A stretch of 64,000 nt of DNA from Allochromatium tepidum (GTDB taxonomy: Bacteria; Pseudomonadota; Gammaproteobacteria; Chromatiales; Chromatiaceae), in contig NZ_AP024564.1 in assembly GCF_018409545.1 (NCBI RefSeq), positions 62,001 to 126,000 of the forward strand, written 5' to 3'. Shown piece by piece: positions 33,132 to 42,348 of this stretch; position 1 is the first letter of the stretch; each line of letters starts with the position of its first letter. A program made the translations under genes and the position numbers. Under the pieces are notes generated by a model, which saw only the letters and a list, made by a program, of their open reading frames with translations, searched no databases and was not told where the DNA came from.

Positions 33132-36100
33132 ATGCCGTTTCGAAAAAATATTCTGACAGCCGCCGTTTTGGCCGGTATGACCGGCGGTCTCTCACCGTTC
33201 GCGCAGGCCGGCATCGTGGCCGCTGTTTGCCAGGTCAACGATGTGGACGGCTGTGCCGGCGGATCGCCCCTGGTGACGGGCAGCGGCATCCTGACCCTGA
33301 GAGGCTATGCCTACGACATCGAGACGAGCGATCGTCCCCAGCCGGGGGGGTATATCCAGATCCGCAACGAGGACACCCTCGCGCTTTACAGACTGCCAAT
33401 ACGCCGTATCGAGGCGCGTCCCGAGATCCTTGGCCCCAAACTACTGGGTACGATCAGACCCGAACAGTATTCCGTCGTGAACGCCGGTTTCATTGCGCCG
33501 GTGTTCATGGCCTCGCTTCCGCCGGGGAGCTACGCCGTGGTTGAGGCACGGATCTCGATGGAGAAAGCCGGCCTGGTCAGCGTGCCCCTGGACGCCGGCA
33601 ACCGCGCTACATTCCGGCTGGACGAGTCGAACAGCCCCTTTCGTTTGGTCGCCACCGATGGGACGGTCGTTCCTCTGGGTTTGACGCGCAACAGCTCGGG
33701 AGCACTGCGTGCAGCCGGATACCCGCCGTTACGCGACGGCCAATACCGTATCGAGGCACAACTCAACGCGATTACGGGGGCCGTACAATCCAAAGTGGAT
33801 TTCAACTACCAGCGCCCCGTCATCGATATCCCGGTATCCGTTCCGCTCGTGCAGGATTTCCCCGGCGTGATTCCCAGAATTGCGCCGATCAACCCGCTGA
33901 CCAAGCGCCCTATCGACAGGGAAGCGTTGCCGGTGATCGTGGATGCCGTGGACAGCGCAACGGTCAAGGTCGATGGAGGTTTACTTCAAGCGGGGCAATC
34001 GCGCGAGATTGCCCGTCAGACGGGGGTATCGGGCGTCTATCGCGCCCGCCTGACTGACGAGATGGATAGCACCGGACAACAAACGGTCCGATTGTTCGTG
34101 AACCTACCCGATGCCCCGAACATTCGGCTCAACGTGCGCCGCTGGAATCCGGCGGATTTGATCTCCGTGACACCCTCCAGGCCATCGGTGCCGATCAAGG
34201 TCGAGGATATCGACATCGACGCCAAGCTCGCCGGCGGCGCGGCCGACACCTGTCAGACCCTGACCTTGGTGCGCCCCGATTTTCGTCTAGCCCAGGCATC
34301 GGCCATCCTTTGTGCGCTGCGGTGGGCTGAGCTTCCGGAAGGACTGAAGTACAACCCCTATCGTGCCAATGCCTTGCGCGGGTCTGTACCCAATCTGGGC
34401 GACAATGCGTTCAGCTATACGCCGGGAGTGGTCTATACCGACCCGATTGAAAAAACCACGCAGTTCTACCCGGCAAAAACGGGGGATGGTTACCTTTTGC
34501 TTCAGGGAACGTCGCCGACGACGATCGCTTTTACGTTTCGGCCGCACCGATCATTCGAGGCGTTTTATGCCAGCAGCGGTTCGCAATTCCCCGGAAAATA
34601 TTTTGCGCAGACCGATCCCAATCAAGAGCGATTGGCGGGCCTGCTCAATATCAAAGGCGGTCATCGCAATGTTCGGTCGCGTGTGACGTACCCCGATGGT
34701 TCCGAGCGTGAGCACTATAGCGCTGTGCAGGAATCGAACATGGCCATGGTTCTGCATGTCGATGAGCCTTGGAAAACCTACCCCGTCAAGGTCGAAAGTT
34801 GGTATGAGCGGGCACCGGAATTTCGTACCGAGGAGACGCTCGAATTTGTTGGGATCCCTTTGACTCCGGTCGTCGACCTGGAGCGAGAACTGTCGAGCCA
34901 CGATCAAACGAACACCGTTGTGAACGGCTACATGGGGATCGTCAAAGGCCAGGATGTGACGTTCGATCCGGCGAGTATGGGGCGCTGGCAGGTATGGATC
35001 GTCGAGAAAAAAAGCGGAAAAACCGAAGACAAGTCCGCCTTGTCGCCCCCGGTTGAGATCCAATCGGACGGCACCTTCTCCGTGGATCTCGGGCAACTGT
35101 CAGCTGGTTCAAGAACCATCCGCGTGGTGGCGCAGATGCTCGATGCGGCAGAGGGACTCGTCAATCACCGCATTGAGTCGAAAGATCGAGTGCTGGTCAC
35201 GCAGCGCGGCAATGCCCTGGAAGGGTCGCTCAGTGCCCGGCAAAGCAGCGGCAAGATTCCGTTCCGTCAAACGATTTACTTCTCGCTGCGGGACTCCACG
35301 CTACTGCGTAATGTTGGATCCGTTCGCTGGGAACAGGAACGCGAGGATGGTACATGGCAACGGATCATGCGCAATGGTGCCACAGAGTACACAGGGATGA
35401 ACTATGTAGCGGAGGTCGCCGATGCCGGCAAGCGACGTTATCGCGCCATTGTGACCAACCGTTTCTCGGGATCCGAGTTCGTGACCGAACCCTTTGAATT
35501 GCAGGCTTACAACCTGCCCAGTTTTACGGTGGAAGCGCCGGCCGTGACGGTCGTCGGCAAACCCGTGACGTTGACCGTCAAGCCGGACAGCGGGCTGGAT
35601 GCCGATTACACATGGTCATTCGTCTCCAGCGCCAAGGTCGAAGAGGCCTCGGATTCTGGCGGGATGACCTTCACCTTCACCCCCAAAGAATTGAAATCCT
35701 ACGTCATTGAGGTGAGCGCCCGCGAGCGAGGGGCACCGGAAACCGCTCAGTCCGCGGTAAAGAAAACCGTCTCCCTCAAAGCCGTCAACCCGCTGGCGGC
35801 ACGCGCCACCTTGTCCGGGCCGACCTTTGTCGAGGCGGGGAAAACCTACCGCTTCCAAGCTCGCCACAATGACGTGGTCTCCAGCAGCGTCGACAAATCT
35901 TATGAAATCAAGGGATACTGGTCCCTTCCAGATGGATCCCGCGTCGATGCGCTGGAACTTGATTACACAGTCCGACCCTCCGACACCGGTCTGAGTTATT
36001 ACACCTACGTCGATGGCTATCCGGAAGAAACCTCGGTCGCCTTCCATAGCATGCGCACATGGGTGTATCGGTGGCCCACCGACTGGCGTATTCAACTCAG

Positions 36101-36914
36101 CCCCATCTCCTTGGATGTTCCAGCCTCGATCCGCTACAACATTGCCCCGGTCAATTTCGATCTGCGCACGCTCAATGGTGAGCCGCTGACCTACACATGG
36201 TCACTCCCCAACGGCGTGATTCAGCGCGAGAGCGGCAACACCCAAGGCACATTGGAGATCAGCCGGCATGGCACCTACCAGATTGCCGTTCAGGTGGCGG
36301 ACACGCGGGGCAATGTGGTCAATGTCAGCAGCGATCAGTTCAGTGTGCTGCCGGCCGCTACGGTCAAGGCGCAAGCCAACATCGTGTCCAAGTATGGTGA
36401 GACCTACTATGCCCCAGGCTCCTACTACGTGAGCCTGAAGGTCTTGGAAGTCCCGCGCGGTGATCGCTTCCTGAAAAACGAGGTGCTCATCAACGGTCAG
36501 AAGGTCGGGGAGTTCGTCGGCTCCGGAACCTATGTATCGTTCACGCAGCCCGGTGAGTATGAAGTGGTGCTACGCACACTCACCCAACGCGAAAATTATG
36601 GCGAGAACACGCTCAATGTGATGGTAGAGGCTCCGCCCGAACCGCGTTGCTCGGTCGACAGCAAGATGACGGCCTCCGGCCCCTATCTCACGCCCAGATG
36701 CACAGTGGACGTCGGCTACGTGCGCTCCTACACATGGAACTACGAACTGGATGGTCAGCCTCAGCGCTCGACATCCAAGGCGTTCGTGGTGATGAAAGCC
36801 TGGCTGAATGAGGATCGCATCCGCAATCTGACCCTGACGGTCGAATCGGATCTGGGAGCCCAGTTCAAACAGGATATTCCGATACCGGATCTGGCTCAGC
36901 AGACCTCGCCTTAA
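33132..36914 (+). CDS. Large exported DUF4165-type protein with Ig/PKD-like repeats
   Basis: About 1260 residues. Signal peptide ILTAAVLAGMTGGLSPFAQA with cleavage before GIVAAVCQVN. The N-terminal region (TLRGYAYDIETSDRPQPGGY, DGQYRIEAQLN) fits my recollection of DUF4165, a domain of large surface proteins near F-like transfer genes. The rest is beta-rich with repeating Ig/PKD-type modules (for example YTWSFVSSAKVEEAS, YTWSLPNGVIQRES, YEVVLRTLTQ). Probably an extracellular or periplasmic adhesion protein. The ATG at 33132 with aggagc upstream is preferred to the longer frame that starts in the IS end. The codon use matches the tra genes. Confidence 0.68.
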   Translation: MPFRKNILTAAVLAGMTGGLSPFAQAGIVAAVCQVNDVDGCAGGSPLVTGSGILTLRGYAYDIETSDRPQPGGYIQIRNEDTLALYRLPIRRIEARPEILGPKLLGTIRPEQYSVVNAGFIAPVFMASLPPGSYAVVEARISMEKAGLVSVPLDAGNRATFRLDESNSPFRLVATDGTVVPLGLTRNSSGALRAAGYPPLRDGQYRIEAQLNAITGAVQSKVDFNYQRPVIDIPVSVPLVQDFPGVIPRIAPINPLTKRPIDREALPVIVDAVDSATVKVDGGLLQAGQSREIARQTGVSGVYRARLTDEMDSTGQQTVRLFVNLPDAPNIRLNVRRWNPADLISVTPSRPSVPIKVEDIDIDAKLAGGAADTCQTLTLVRPDFRLAQASAILCALRWAELPEGLKYNPYRANALRGSVPNLGDNAFSYTPGVVYTDPIEKTTQFYPAKTGDGYLLLQGTSPTTIAFTFRPHRSFEAFYASSGSQFPGKYFAQTDPNQERLAGLLNIKGGHRNVRSRVTYPDGSEREHYSAVQESNMAMVLHVDEPWKTYPVKVESWYERAPEFRTEETLEFVGIPLTPVVDLERELSSHDQTNTVVNGYMGIVKGQDVTFDPASMGRWQVWIVEKKSGKTEDKSALSPPVEIQSDGTFSVDLGQLSAGSRTIRVVAQMLDAAEGLVNHRIESKDRVLVTQRGNALEGSLSARQSSGKIPFRQTIYFSLRDSTLLRNVGSVRWEQEREDGTWQRIMRNGATEYTGMNYVAEVADAGKRRYRAIVTNRFSGSEFVTEPFELQAYNLPSFTVEAPAVTVVGKPVTLTVKPDSGLDADYTWSFVSSAKVEEASDSGGMTFTFTPKELKSYVIEVSARERGAPETAQSAVKKTVSLKAVNPLAARATLSGPTFVEAGKTYRFQARHNDVVSSSVDKSYEIKGYWSLPDGSRVDALELDYTVRPSDTGLSYYTYVDGYPEETSVAFHSMRTWVYRWPTDWRIQLSPISLDVPASIRYNIAPVNFDLRTLNGEPLTYTWSLPNGVIQRESGNTQGTLEISRHGTYQIAVQVADTRGNVVNVSSDQFSVLPAATVKAQANIVSKYGETYYAPGSYYVSLKVLEVPRGDRFLKNEVLINGQKVGEFVGSGTYVSFTQPGEYEVVLRTLTQRENYGENTLNVMVEAPPEPRCSVDSKMTASGPYLTPRCTVDVGYVRSYTWNYELDGQPQRSTSKAFVVMKAWLNEDRIRNLTLTVESDLGAQFKQDIPIPDLAQQTSP

Positions 36915-36943
36915 AACCTAAACGAATCGCGCGCGCATTCCCC

Positions 36944-37180
36944 CAGTCCTCAGCCGTAACCCGGCCTACACCTCGCTGATCGGTCGGGAGAAATTCGCCG
37001 AGCGCTATGGCCTCGGCCCCCATCACGCCCGCGCTGGTCATCGCGCGGCGTGCACTCAACCTGTTTTTTGCTCGTGAGCAGCGACTGATGCACCGTCCAG
37101 GCGGACGGTCTCCGGACCGATCCCGTGCGCCACAGCCCCCTCGGGGCACGGCGCTTGGCGCTTCTGCGCACTCATCCTCG
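36944..37180 (+). pseudogene. Remnant of a TnpB-type transposase gene
   Basis: RNPAYTSLIGREKFAERYGL in one frame continues as PALVIARRALNLFFAREQRL in the next, as in a TnpB-related protein where NPAYTSxIGRxKxAxRYGLS is followed by AAALVIARR. A frameshift and missing ends show it is dead. It fills most of the 340-base gap between the DUF4165 gene and the tra operon. Confidence 0.6.
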
Positions 37181-37189
37181 ACAGATACT

Positions 37190-37253
37190 TGCATCTTTTT
37201 TTTTGCAATGTATGATTACAAATGAAGTTACATTGTAAATTTTAGGTGTCGAA
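37190..37253 (+). promoter_or_regulatory. AT-rich promoter region of the tra operon
   Basis: After a run of T (37196-37204) there are gattacaaatg and ttacattgtaa (37228-37238, an 11-base palindrome with a central T), then tttagg before the first gene. It is the only AT-rich gap ahead of the long plus-strand tra run, so it likely holds the main promoter and an operator. Exact -35 and -10 boxes are not clear. Confidence 0.4.
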
Positions 37254-37868
37254 TTGAAGCGCTCACCAGTCATCGCGGTATCCTCCATTGCGCTGTGGCT
37301 CAGCGTGACCGGATGTGCTCCGCGCTTCGTCGAAATCGAGCGTACGCCGCGCATCGCCTGGGTCGAGCGTCCATTCGTTGTGGAAAGCGCCTTTTTGCAG
37401 CCCTCACCACGCCGGGAGCTTGTTCAGACCGAACTGACCGGCGCGCAACTCGGCCCCATGGAGCGCGTACGCTGGATCGAGGGGATCAATCCGAACAGTC
37501 ACCGCATCCAACGGGCGACGGAGCGGCACGGCGCTCAACAGGGCGCATTGAGCCATCAGGCATCCTCCACATCGGTCGACGAGCAACTGGTGCAGGCCGT
37601 GTTTTTCGGTGTGCATGAAGGGCGTCTGAGTGCCGAAGGCGAACTGGCCCTGAATGCGTTCCAGGGGCGTGGTGATGAGCGCTATTTCGTCGAGTTCCTG
37701 TATGCCGGACCGATGGACGAAGTCGCCACCCGCGAAATGACCGCCCTTTGGGTGGATCTCTCCAAGCGTTTGGTGCAGCGCGGTGCCGACCCAAAAAATT
37801 TCGTCATGGGCGGTTCTAAATACAATCAACGCATCAACGCCGTGGCCTTGCTGAAGGTTGGAAACTGA
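37254..37868 (+). CDS. Lipoprotein of the transfer region, unknown function
   Basis: 204 residues starting with TTG. Signal peptide and lipobox (LSVTGC, Cys21). The C-terminal half (LVQAVFFGVHEGRLSAEGEL, RYFVEFLYAGPMDE, RLVQRGADPKNFVMGGSKYN) has a faint OmpA-like pattern of residues that could bind peptidoglycan; this is a guess. It is the first gene of the operon and its stop overlaps the traL ATG by one base. Confidence 0.6.
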   Translation: MKRSPVIAVSSIALWLSVTGCAPRFVEIERTPRIAWVERPFVVESAFLQPSPRRELVQTELTGAQLGPMERVRWIEGINPNSHRIQRATERHGAQQGALSHQASSTSVDEQLVQAVFFGVHEGRLSAEGELALNAFQGRGDERYFVEFLYAGPMDEVATREMTALWVDLSKRLVQRGADPKNFVMGGSKYNQRINAVALLKVGN

Positions 37869-38146
37869 TGACGGAGAAACCGATTCCCAATTACGTCGAC
37901 GATCAGATGCAGGTTTTCTTCTGGGAAGTTGATGAATTTTTTCCGATCCTGACTATTTTTATTCTGTTTTTCATGTGGGATCAGTTGTTGATTGGTATCG
38001 CCCTGTCCTGGGCTTTTGGTCGCTACTTTTCGCGATTCAAAAGCTCCAATATGGACGGTTTTTTGTTCCACATGGCCTGGTGGTCCGGTTTGATGTCGAT
38101 GAATAAACGGTTTGCCAATGGTTTGATGCGCGAGGCTTGCAAATGA
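37868..38146 (+). CDS. traL: F-type conjugation protein TraL
   Basis: 92 residues. IPNYVDDQMQVFFWEVDEFF followed by a hydrophobic block (ILTIFILFFMWDQLLIGIAL) and the FANGLMREA end matches TraL, a small inner-membrane pilus assembly protein. It is followed by traE with an ATGA overlap, the usual F order. Confidence 0.9.
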   Translation: MTEKPIPNYVDDQMQVFFWEVDEFFPILTIFILFFMWDQLLIGIALSWAFGRYFSRFKSSNMDGFLFHMAWWSGLMSMNKRFANGLMREACK

Positions 38147-38889
38147 ACTTCAAAAATGCCCTGCGCTCCATGGAACGCCTTCAGTCGCTTTCGATTGGAA
38201 TGCTGGCTTCGAATGTCATCATGGCTGGAGGTTTGACCTATGCCATTGTAGCCATAAACAACACCCACGAGCGACTGGTCATCATTCCGCCGCATCTGGA
38301 TGCACAGGTAGAAGTCGCGTGGTCATCGGCCAACAAGGAGTACCTCAAGAGTTTCGGACTCTATGTAGCCACACTGGTCGGCAATATTCAGCCCAAGTCA
38401 TCCACGGTCGTCCTGGATGCGGTCAGTGCCTTTATGGACCCCGCCATCTACACAGAATTCCGCCGGCAAGCGCTGGCTATCATTCAGGATCCCGTATTCA
38501 AAACCAGTGGTGCGGTGATAACGTTTCAGCCATCCACGATCCAGTTCGAGTCGGAAACCTCGCGTGTGTTTGTTACCGGGTCGCTGATTACAAAAGGCGG
38601 ACTCAGTCAGGACAAACAAAAAACCGTCACCTACGAAATCGGTGTTCGGATTCGTGAGGGGCGTCCATGGGTCAGTCATTTCACCTCGTACGAGGGTAGC
38701 GTCATCCGGACTGTAGCCTGGCACATCAACAACAGCGCCCGCAAAGGCCAACCCATTCCGCAGCACGCCTTGCCGGTTTCGATGCGTGCGCCAAAGGCTG
38801 AAGCTGAGAATCCGCTTCCTGAGAATCCGCTTCCGCAAACGGCCTTTGAAAGTGTTCCGGTTTCGGAAGACGCTTCCGACGAGCGCTGA
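38143..38889 (+). CDS. traE: F-type conjugation protein TraE (VirB5-/VirB8-like)
   Basis: 248 residues from MNFKNALRSMERLQSLSIGM. One N-terminal membrane segment (LASNVIMAGGLTYAIVAI) and a periplasmic part with IIPPHLDAQVEVAWSSANKE and SYEGSVIRTVAWHINN fit TraE of F-type systems. A Pro/Glu-rich tail (residues 210-248) is extra. It is an inner-membrane component for pilus assembly. The ATG overlapping the traL stop is preferred over the TTG two codons earlier. Confidence 0.88.
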   Translation: MNFKNALRSMERLQSLSIGMLASNVIMAGGLTYAIVAINNTHERLVIIPPHLDAQVEVAWSSANKEYLKSFGLYVATLVGNIQPKSSTVVLDAVSAFMDPAIYTEFRRQALAIIQDPVFKTSGAVITFQPSTIQFESETSRVFVTGSLITKGGLSQDKQKTVTYEIGVRIREGRPWVSHFTSYEGSVIRTVAWHINNSARKGQPIPQHALPVSMRAPKAEAENPLPENPLPQTAFESVPVSEDASDER

Positions 38890-38906
38890 TTTTTAGGCGG
38901 ATTTTT

Positions 38907-39872
38907 ATGAAAAGAGCCGTTTTAATTCCGTTGATGTGTGTCGCTCAAGCGGCCGCTGCCCATGGCGCGGCGGCGAAATCGGACGCCGGTTCAGGTCGCT
39001 TCGTCGAGCGACATGGAACAGGTAAAAGCGAGACCGTCAGCCAGGCCCCTGTGCCGTCAGTCCCACTGGCGGCGGCACCCGCGCCGTTAGCCGATGTGGA
39101 ACGCTCGATCGAGCAAGCCCGGCAAGCCGGGGGCATCCCGATGGATCCGGCGCTGCGTGACATTCACTTGCCTGGACTCAAAAACGATGATCCATCGCTG
39201 CGCCCGTGGGTTTTGCATACCCGACTCGGCGTCAACGAGGTCGTCAAGCTCAGCGCTTCATTGATGAATCGAATTGCCACGCCATTTCTTAAGCCTATTG
39301 TGATCGATCCATCCAACTCGTCGGTTAAGATCATCGGTTCCGATGTCTATTACATCCCGGCCAGTTCCAGTCCCATTGGGATTTTCATTGTCGACTCCGA
39401 GAACAAAAATCAGACGATCTCGCTGACCGTCATCCCGACGGACGGCATTCCTGGACAAAATCTGATCGTAAAACTTGAAGATCTGCGGGCGGCTGAAGAT
39501 TTGACGCCCAATGCTCCCAGAGGCAAGGGCGGGCTTCCAGGCAGAGAAGCCGACTATACCAGCTATGTCCGTGCCGTGATGACGCAGGCGCTACGTGGAA
39601 GTGTCGATGGTTTTTCAAATGTCCCACTCGAGGGCGGGGTTGCCCAAATGGGTGATTTGCGAATCACCCCGGATCTAGTCTTCACAGGATCGATCATCGA
39701 TGTTTATCGTTATCGCATCAGCAATAGAGGAAAAAGGGCGCTCGACCTGCATGAAAATAACTTCTACCGCAAAGGGGTTCGAGCGGTCGCTTTCTTTCCC
39801 CGTCTGTCGCTGGCTCCCAATGAAGACGGCTATGTGTTCATTTTGGCCGACAAACCAGGAGCAGGCCGTTGA
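38907..39872 (+). CDS. traK: F-type conjugation protein TraK (secretin-like, VirB9 role)
   Basis: 321 residues with a signal peptide (VLIPLMCVAQAAAAHGAAA). The C-terminal 200 residues (GVNEVVKLSASLMNRIATPF, DVYYIPASSSPIGIFIVD, VRAVAFFPRLSLAPNEDGYV) match TraK, which with TraV and TraB forms the envelope-spanning core. The N-terminal 90 residues are a variable Pro/Ala-rich extension. The stop overlaps the traB start. Confidence 0.88.
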   Translation: MKRAVLIPLMCVAQAAAAHGAAAKSDAGSGRFVERHGTGKSETVSQAPVPSVPLAAAPAPLADVERSIEQARQAGGIPMDPALRDIHLPGLKNDDPSLRPWVLHTRLGVNEVVKLSASLMNRIATPFLKPIVIDPSNSSVKIIGSDVYYIPASSSPIGIFIVDSENKNQTISLTVIPTDGIPGQNLIVKLEDLRAAEDLTPNAPRGKGGLPGREADYTSYVRAVMTQALRGSVDGFSNVPLEGGVAQMGDLRITPDLVFTGSIIDVYRYRISNRGKRALDLHENNFYRKGVRAVAFFPRLSLAPNEDGYVFILADKPGAGR

Positions 39873-41365
39873 ACATTGTCGAATCCTATAAAAGACTCAA
39901 TCCCGGTGTACGTCGCAGCGTGCTGGTTGGCGGTGTCCTTGGCGGTGTGCTGGCCGTTTCAACGCTCTTGATGTCCATGGTGGAGCGCGAAGCGGCGCAA
40001 CGCCCTCAGGCCGATCGCCCCGAGGTCACTGTGGTCTCGCCGCAACGCATGACGGGCGTCGAGCAATTCAGCGCTGAAATGGAAGCCATGAAGCGTCAGT
40101 TGCAGGATCTGCAAAATCAAACGCGCGAGCTTCGCGAACAGAACGAAGAACTTAAGCGCAAGCAGCGCGAGGCACCAGGTGCAAGCAGCCCTGATATGGA
40201 CACGTTCAGCGTCAACGAAGCGGAGTTTTTTGACCCTGAAGCGCTTGCGCCGGAACTGGCCGAAGAGCCGCCCGATCGCGAGGGCGGCGATGGTCGCGAT
40301 GCGTTCGCTCTGGAAGCGCCGCCGCCATTTTCGGATGTTGCGCCTTCATCAGCGATGACGCCATCCGCAATGCCGTCGCTTCCTCCGGCGTTGCCGCCGC
40401 CGATGTCCACGGTTCCGTCCACGGTTCCTGCGCAACCGCAATTTCGGGTGATCTCGGAAGCGGGTGAGCTTACAGGCGAGGCCATCGATCGCGAAATCAA
40501 CGCCACCGAAGAGTCCGCCGATGAGAAGGTCTACATTCCGGCCGGTTCGATGTTTACTGGGGTTCTGCTCAACGGTCTCGATGCACCCACAACCACAGCG
40601 GCCCAAAAAAATCCGACCCCTGTGGTCATGCGTATCAAGCGCGAAGCCGTGCTCCCGAATTATGCCTCCATCGATGTCCGCGAGTGCTTTCTGCTGGCGG
40701 CCGGGTACGGACAGTTGTCCAGTGAGCGCGTGATCATGAGGGCTGAAACGCTGTCGTGCGTGCGTACAGATGGCCAGGTATTCGAAACCAAACTGGATTC
40801 CTACATCGTAGGAACGGATGGGAAGGTCGGAATGCCGGGCCGATTGGTCAGCAAACAAGGACAAATGATCGCGCGTTCCCTGCTGGCTGGTGTGTTTGCC
40901 GGACTGGGTGATGCGCTGGATGTCGACAAGGTTGACTCGCTCAATATTAATCCGGATGGAAAATCTATTTATGAGCAGGAGAATCTTTCATCCGTGTTTC
41001 AGTCGGGGACGGCCTCTGGGTTGTCTTCGGCCGCCAACATGGTCGCGAAGTTCTATCTCGATATGGCCAAGGAGACATTTCCGGTCGTCGAGGTTCCGGC
41101 CGGTGAGGTGGGGACGATCGTCGTGACGCGCGGAGGCACTTTGCCCTTGAAAGGCTCGACCAGTCTTCAGCTGTATGCCGACTCCAGCAGCAAGACACCG
41201 AGGCCCCAGGCGTCGGCGGCCGCCGCCTCAACGCCTTCCAACCCCGCGCCGCCCCCGCCACAGGTTTCGCCGGCACAACCGCCAACGATGCCACGCCTGG
41301 ATGCCGCTTTTGATGCGCAGCGGCGATCCGGTCAGCCTACTTTTGGCAGCGGCGTTGGGTGGTAG
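39869..41365 (+). CDS. traB: F-type conjugation protein TraB (VirB10-like)
   Basis: 498 residues, TTG start overlapping traK. Membrane segment VLVGGVLGGVLAVSTLLMSM, coiled coil (MKRQLQDLQNQTRELREQNE), Pro-rich linker, then the VirB10/TrbI domain: VYIPAGSMFTGVLLNGLDAP, CFLLAAGYGQLSSERVIMRA and GKVGMPGRLVSKQGQMIARS. TraB links inner and outer membranes. The Pro-rich C-terminal tail after residue 435 is long. Confidence 0.92.
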   Translation: MNIVESYKRLNPGVRRSVLVGGVLGGVLAVSTLLMSMVEREAAQRPQADRPEVTVVSPQRMTGVEQFSAEMEAMKRQLQDLQNQTRELREQNEELKRKQREAPGASSPDMDTFSVNEAEFFDPEALAPELAEEPPDREGGDGRDAFALEAPPPFSDVAPSSAMTPSAMPSLPPALPPPMSTVPSTVPAQPQFRVISEAGELTGEAIDREINATEESADEKVYIPAGSMFTGVLLNGLDAPTTTAAQKNPTPVVMRIKREAVLPNYASIDVRECFLLAAGYGQLSSERVIMRAETLSCVRTDGQVFETKLDSYIVGTDGKVGMPGRLVSKQGQMIARSLLAGVFAGLGDALDVDKVDSLNINPDGKSIYEQENLSSVFQSGTASGLSSAANMVAKFYLDMAKETFPVVEVPAGEVGTIVVTRGGTLPLKGSTSLQLYADSSSKTPRPQASAAAASTPSNPAPPPPQVSPAQPPTMPRLDAAFDAQRRSGQPTFGSGVGW

Positions 41366-41409
41366 CTATCTATCTGTCCATGCACAGAAATACAGCCGAG
41401 AGGTCTTTG

Positions 41410-41907
41410 GTGAAAAAGGCAGCCTTGCTGACAATCAGCGCTTTAGGAACCCTGATGACGGGATGCGCCGCACTCAATCCGGCGGGTGAGTCTCAGTTTG
41501 CCTGTAAAGGCGATGAGTGTCCGACGCCCATAGAGGTGTATTCCGAAACCCATCATGCACCACCGTCCGTTGAAATGGGGCGGACCCCCAAACAATGGCG
41601 CGGTGGTGGGCAACGGAAAGCGGGTAAAGATAAAGAGGGGGAAGATGAATCGGACATCTACCTGAAACGCGCTTTGGATTTAGCCCCGCAAGCACAATCC
41701 GCTTCCGGGAATGCCAATGATCCGCCTTTCAAGCCGATCCGTGAGCCCGCTCAGGTTGCCCGGATCTGGATTGCACCGTGGGTCGATCAAAACGACAACC
41801 TGCATGCCAATGGATACGTTTTTACGGAGGTCAAATCTCAAAGCTGGTCTTTTGGCGAGCCTGAAATCCGGCATTCGCTCGGTCTTCAATCCTTGCCTAT
41901 CCAATAA
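41410..41907 (+). CDS. traV: F-type conjugation lipoprotein TraV (VirB7-like)
   Basis: 165 residues from a GTG start that has gagagg six bases upstream; the frame extends further but without a better signal. Signal peptide and lipobox (TLMTGC), followed by LNPAGESQFACKGDECPTPI, the conserved Cys-containing TraV motif. The C-terminus (VARIWIAPWVDQNDNLHANG) also fits. Outer-membrane core component. Confidence 0.88.
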   Translation: MKKAALLTISALGTLMTGCAALNPAGESQFACKGDECPTPIEVYSETHHAPPSVEMGRTPKQWRGGGQRKAGKDKEGEDESDIYLKRALDLAPQAQSASGNANDPPFKPIREPAQVARIWIAPWVDQNDNLHANGYVFTEVKSQSWSFGEPEIRHSLGLQSLPIQ

Positions 41908-41960
41908 CCGTTCCACCTATCATCACATGCCGTAAAACGGCTTTTTTGCGGAGAAAATAG

Positions 41961-42263
41961 ATGAAGAAGACGACCATTCTGACCGTTGCCGCCCTCCTTT
42001 TCGGTGCCTCCCTGCAAGCCATGGCCGGTGCCGGCGGCACCGAGTTCACCCAAGTCCACGAGCAGGTCGCGGGCTGGGCCAACGGCACCCTGGGAAAGAC
42101 CATGGGCGTGGCGGCCCTGCTGGTGGGCCTGGGCATCGGCGTTATCAAACAGTCGGTCATGGCCGCGGTCGTGGGCGTGGCCATGGCACTGGTGGCCGGT
42201 TTCGGCCCGGATGTCATCGATGGCGTCATTACCGCCGGCCTGCCTATCGTCAACACGATCTAA
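41961..42263 (+). CDS. traA: F-type pilin (TraA-like)
   Basis: 100 residues with a cleavable signal (ILTVAALLFGASLQAMA) and two long hydrophobic helices (KTMGVAALLVGLGIGVIKQS and VMAAVVGVAMALVAGFGPDV) separated by a short basic turn. This is the pilin pattern. It lies between traV and traC, and a peptidase that could mature it is at 45710. A very GC-rich codon set suits high expression. Followed by two strong hairpins. Confidence 0.85.
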   Translation: MKKTTILTVAALLFGASLQAMAGAGGTEFTQVHEQVAGWANGTLGKTMGVAALLVGLGIGVIKQSVMAAVVGVAMALVAGFGPDVIDGVITAGLPIVNTI

Positions 42264-42274
42264 GCCCTCATCGC

Positions 42275-42322
42275 GGGATGCCCTGGGCATCCCGATCCCC
42301 AGCGCCCGACGGGCGTCGGGCG
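42275..42322 (+). promoter_or_regulatory. Two hairpins after the pilin gene
   Basis: gggatgccctgggcatccc is a perfect 19-base palindrome, followed by cgcccgac gggc gtcgggcg. Neither has a T run, so they are more likely to protect the 3' end of the pilin mRNA or to reduce read-through into traC than to stop transcription fully. Confidence 0.6.
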
Positions 42323-42348
42323 TCTACTCGCCACAGAAGCAGGTTGCT

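Noticed and set aside
41986-42348. N-terminal extension of traC through the pilin gene
   Set aside because: It is the pilin gene read in another frame; MSFVFESL at 42349 is the normal TraC start.
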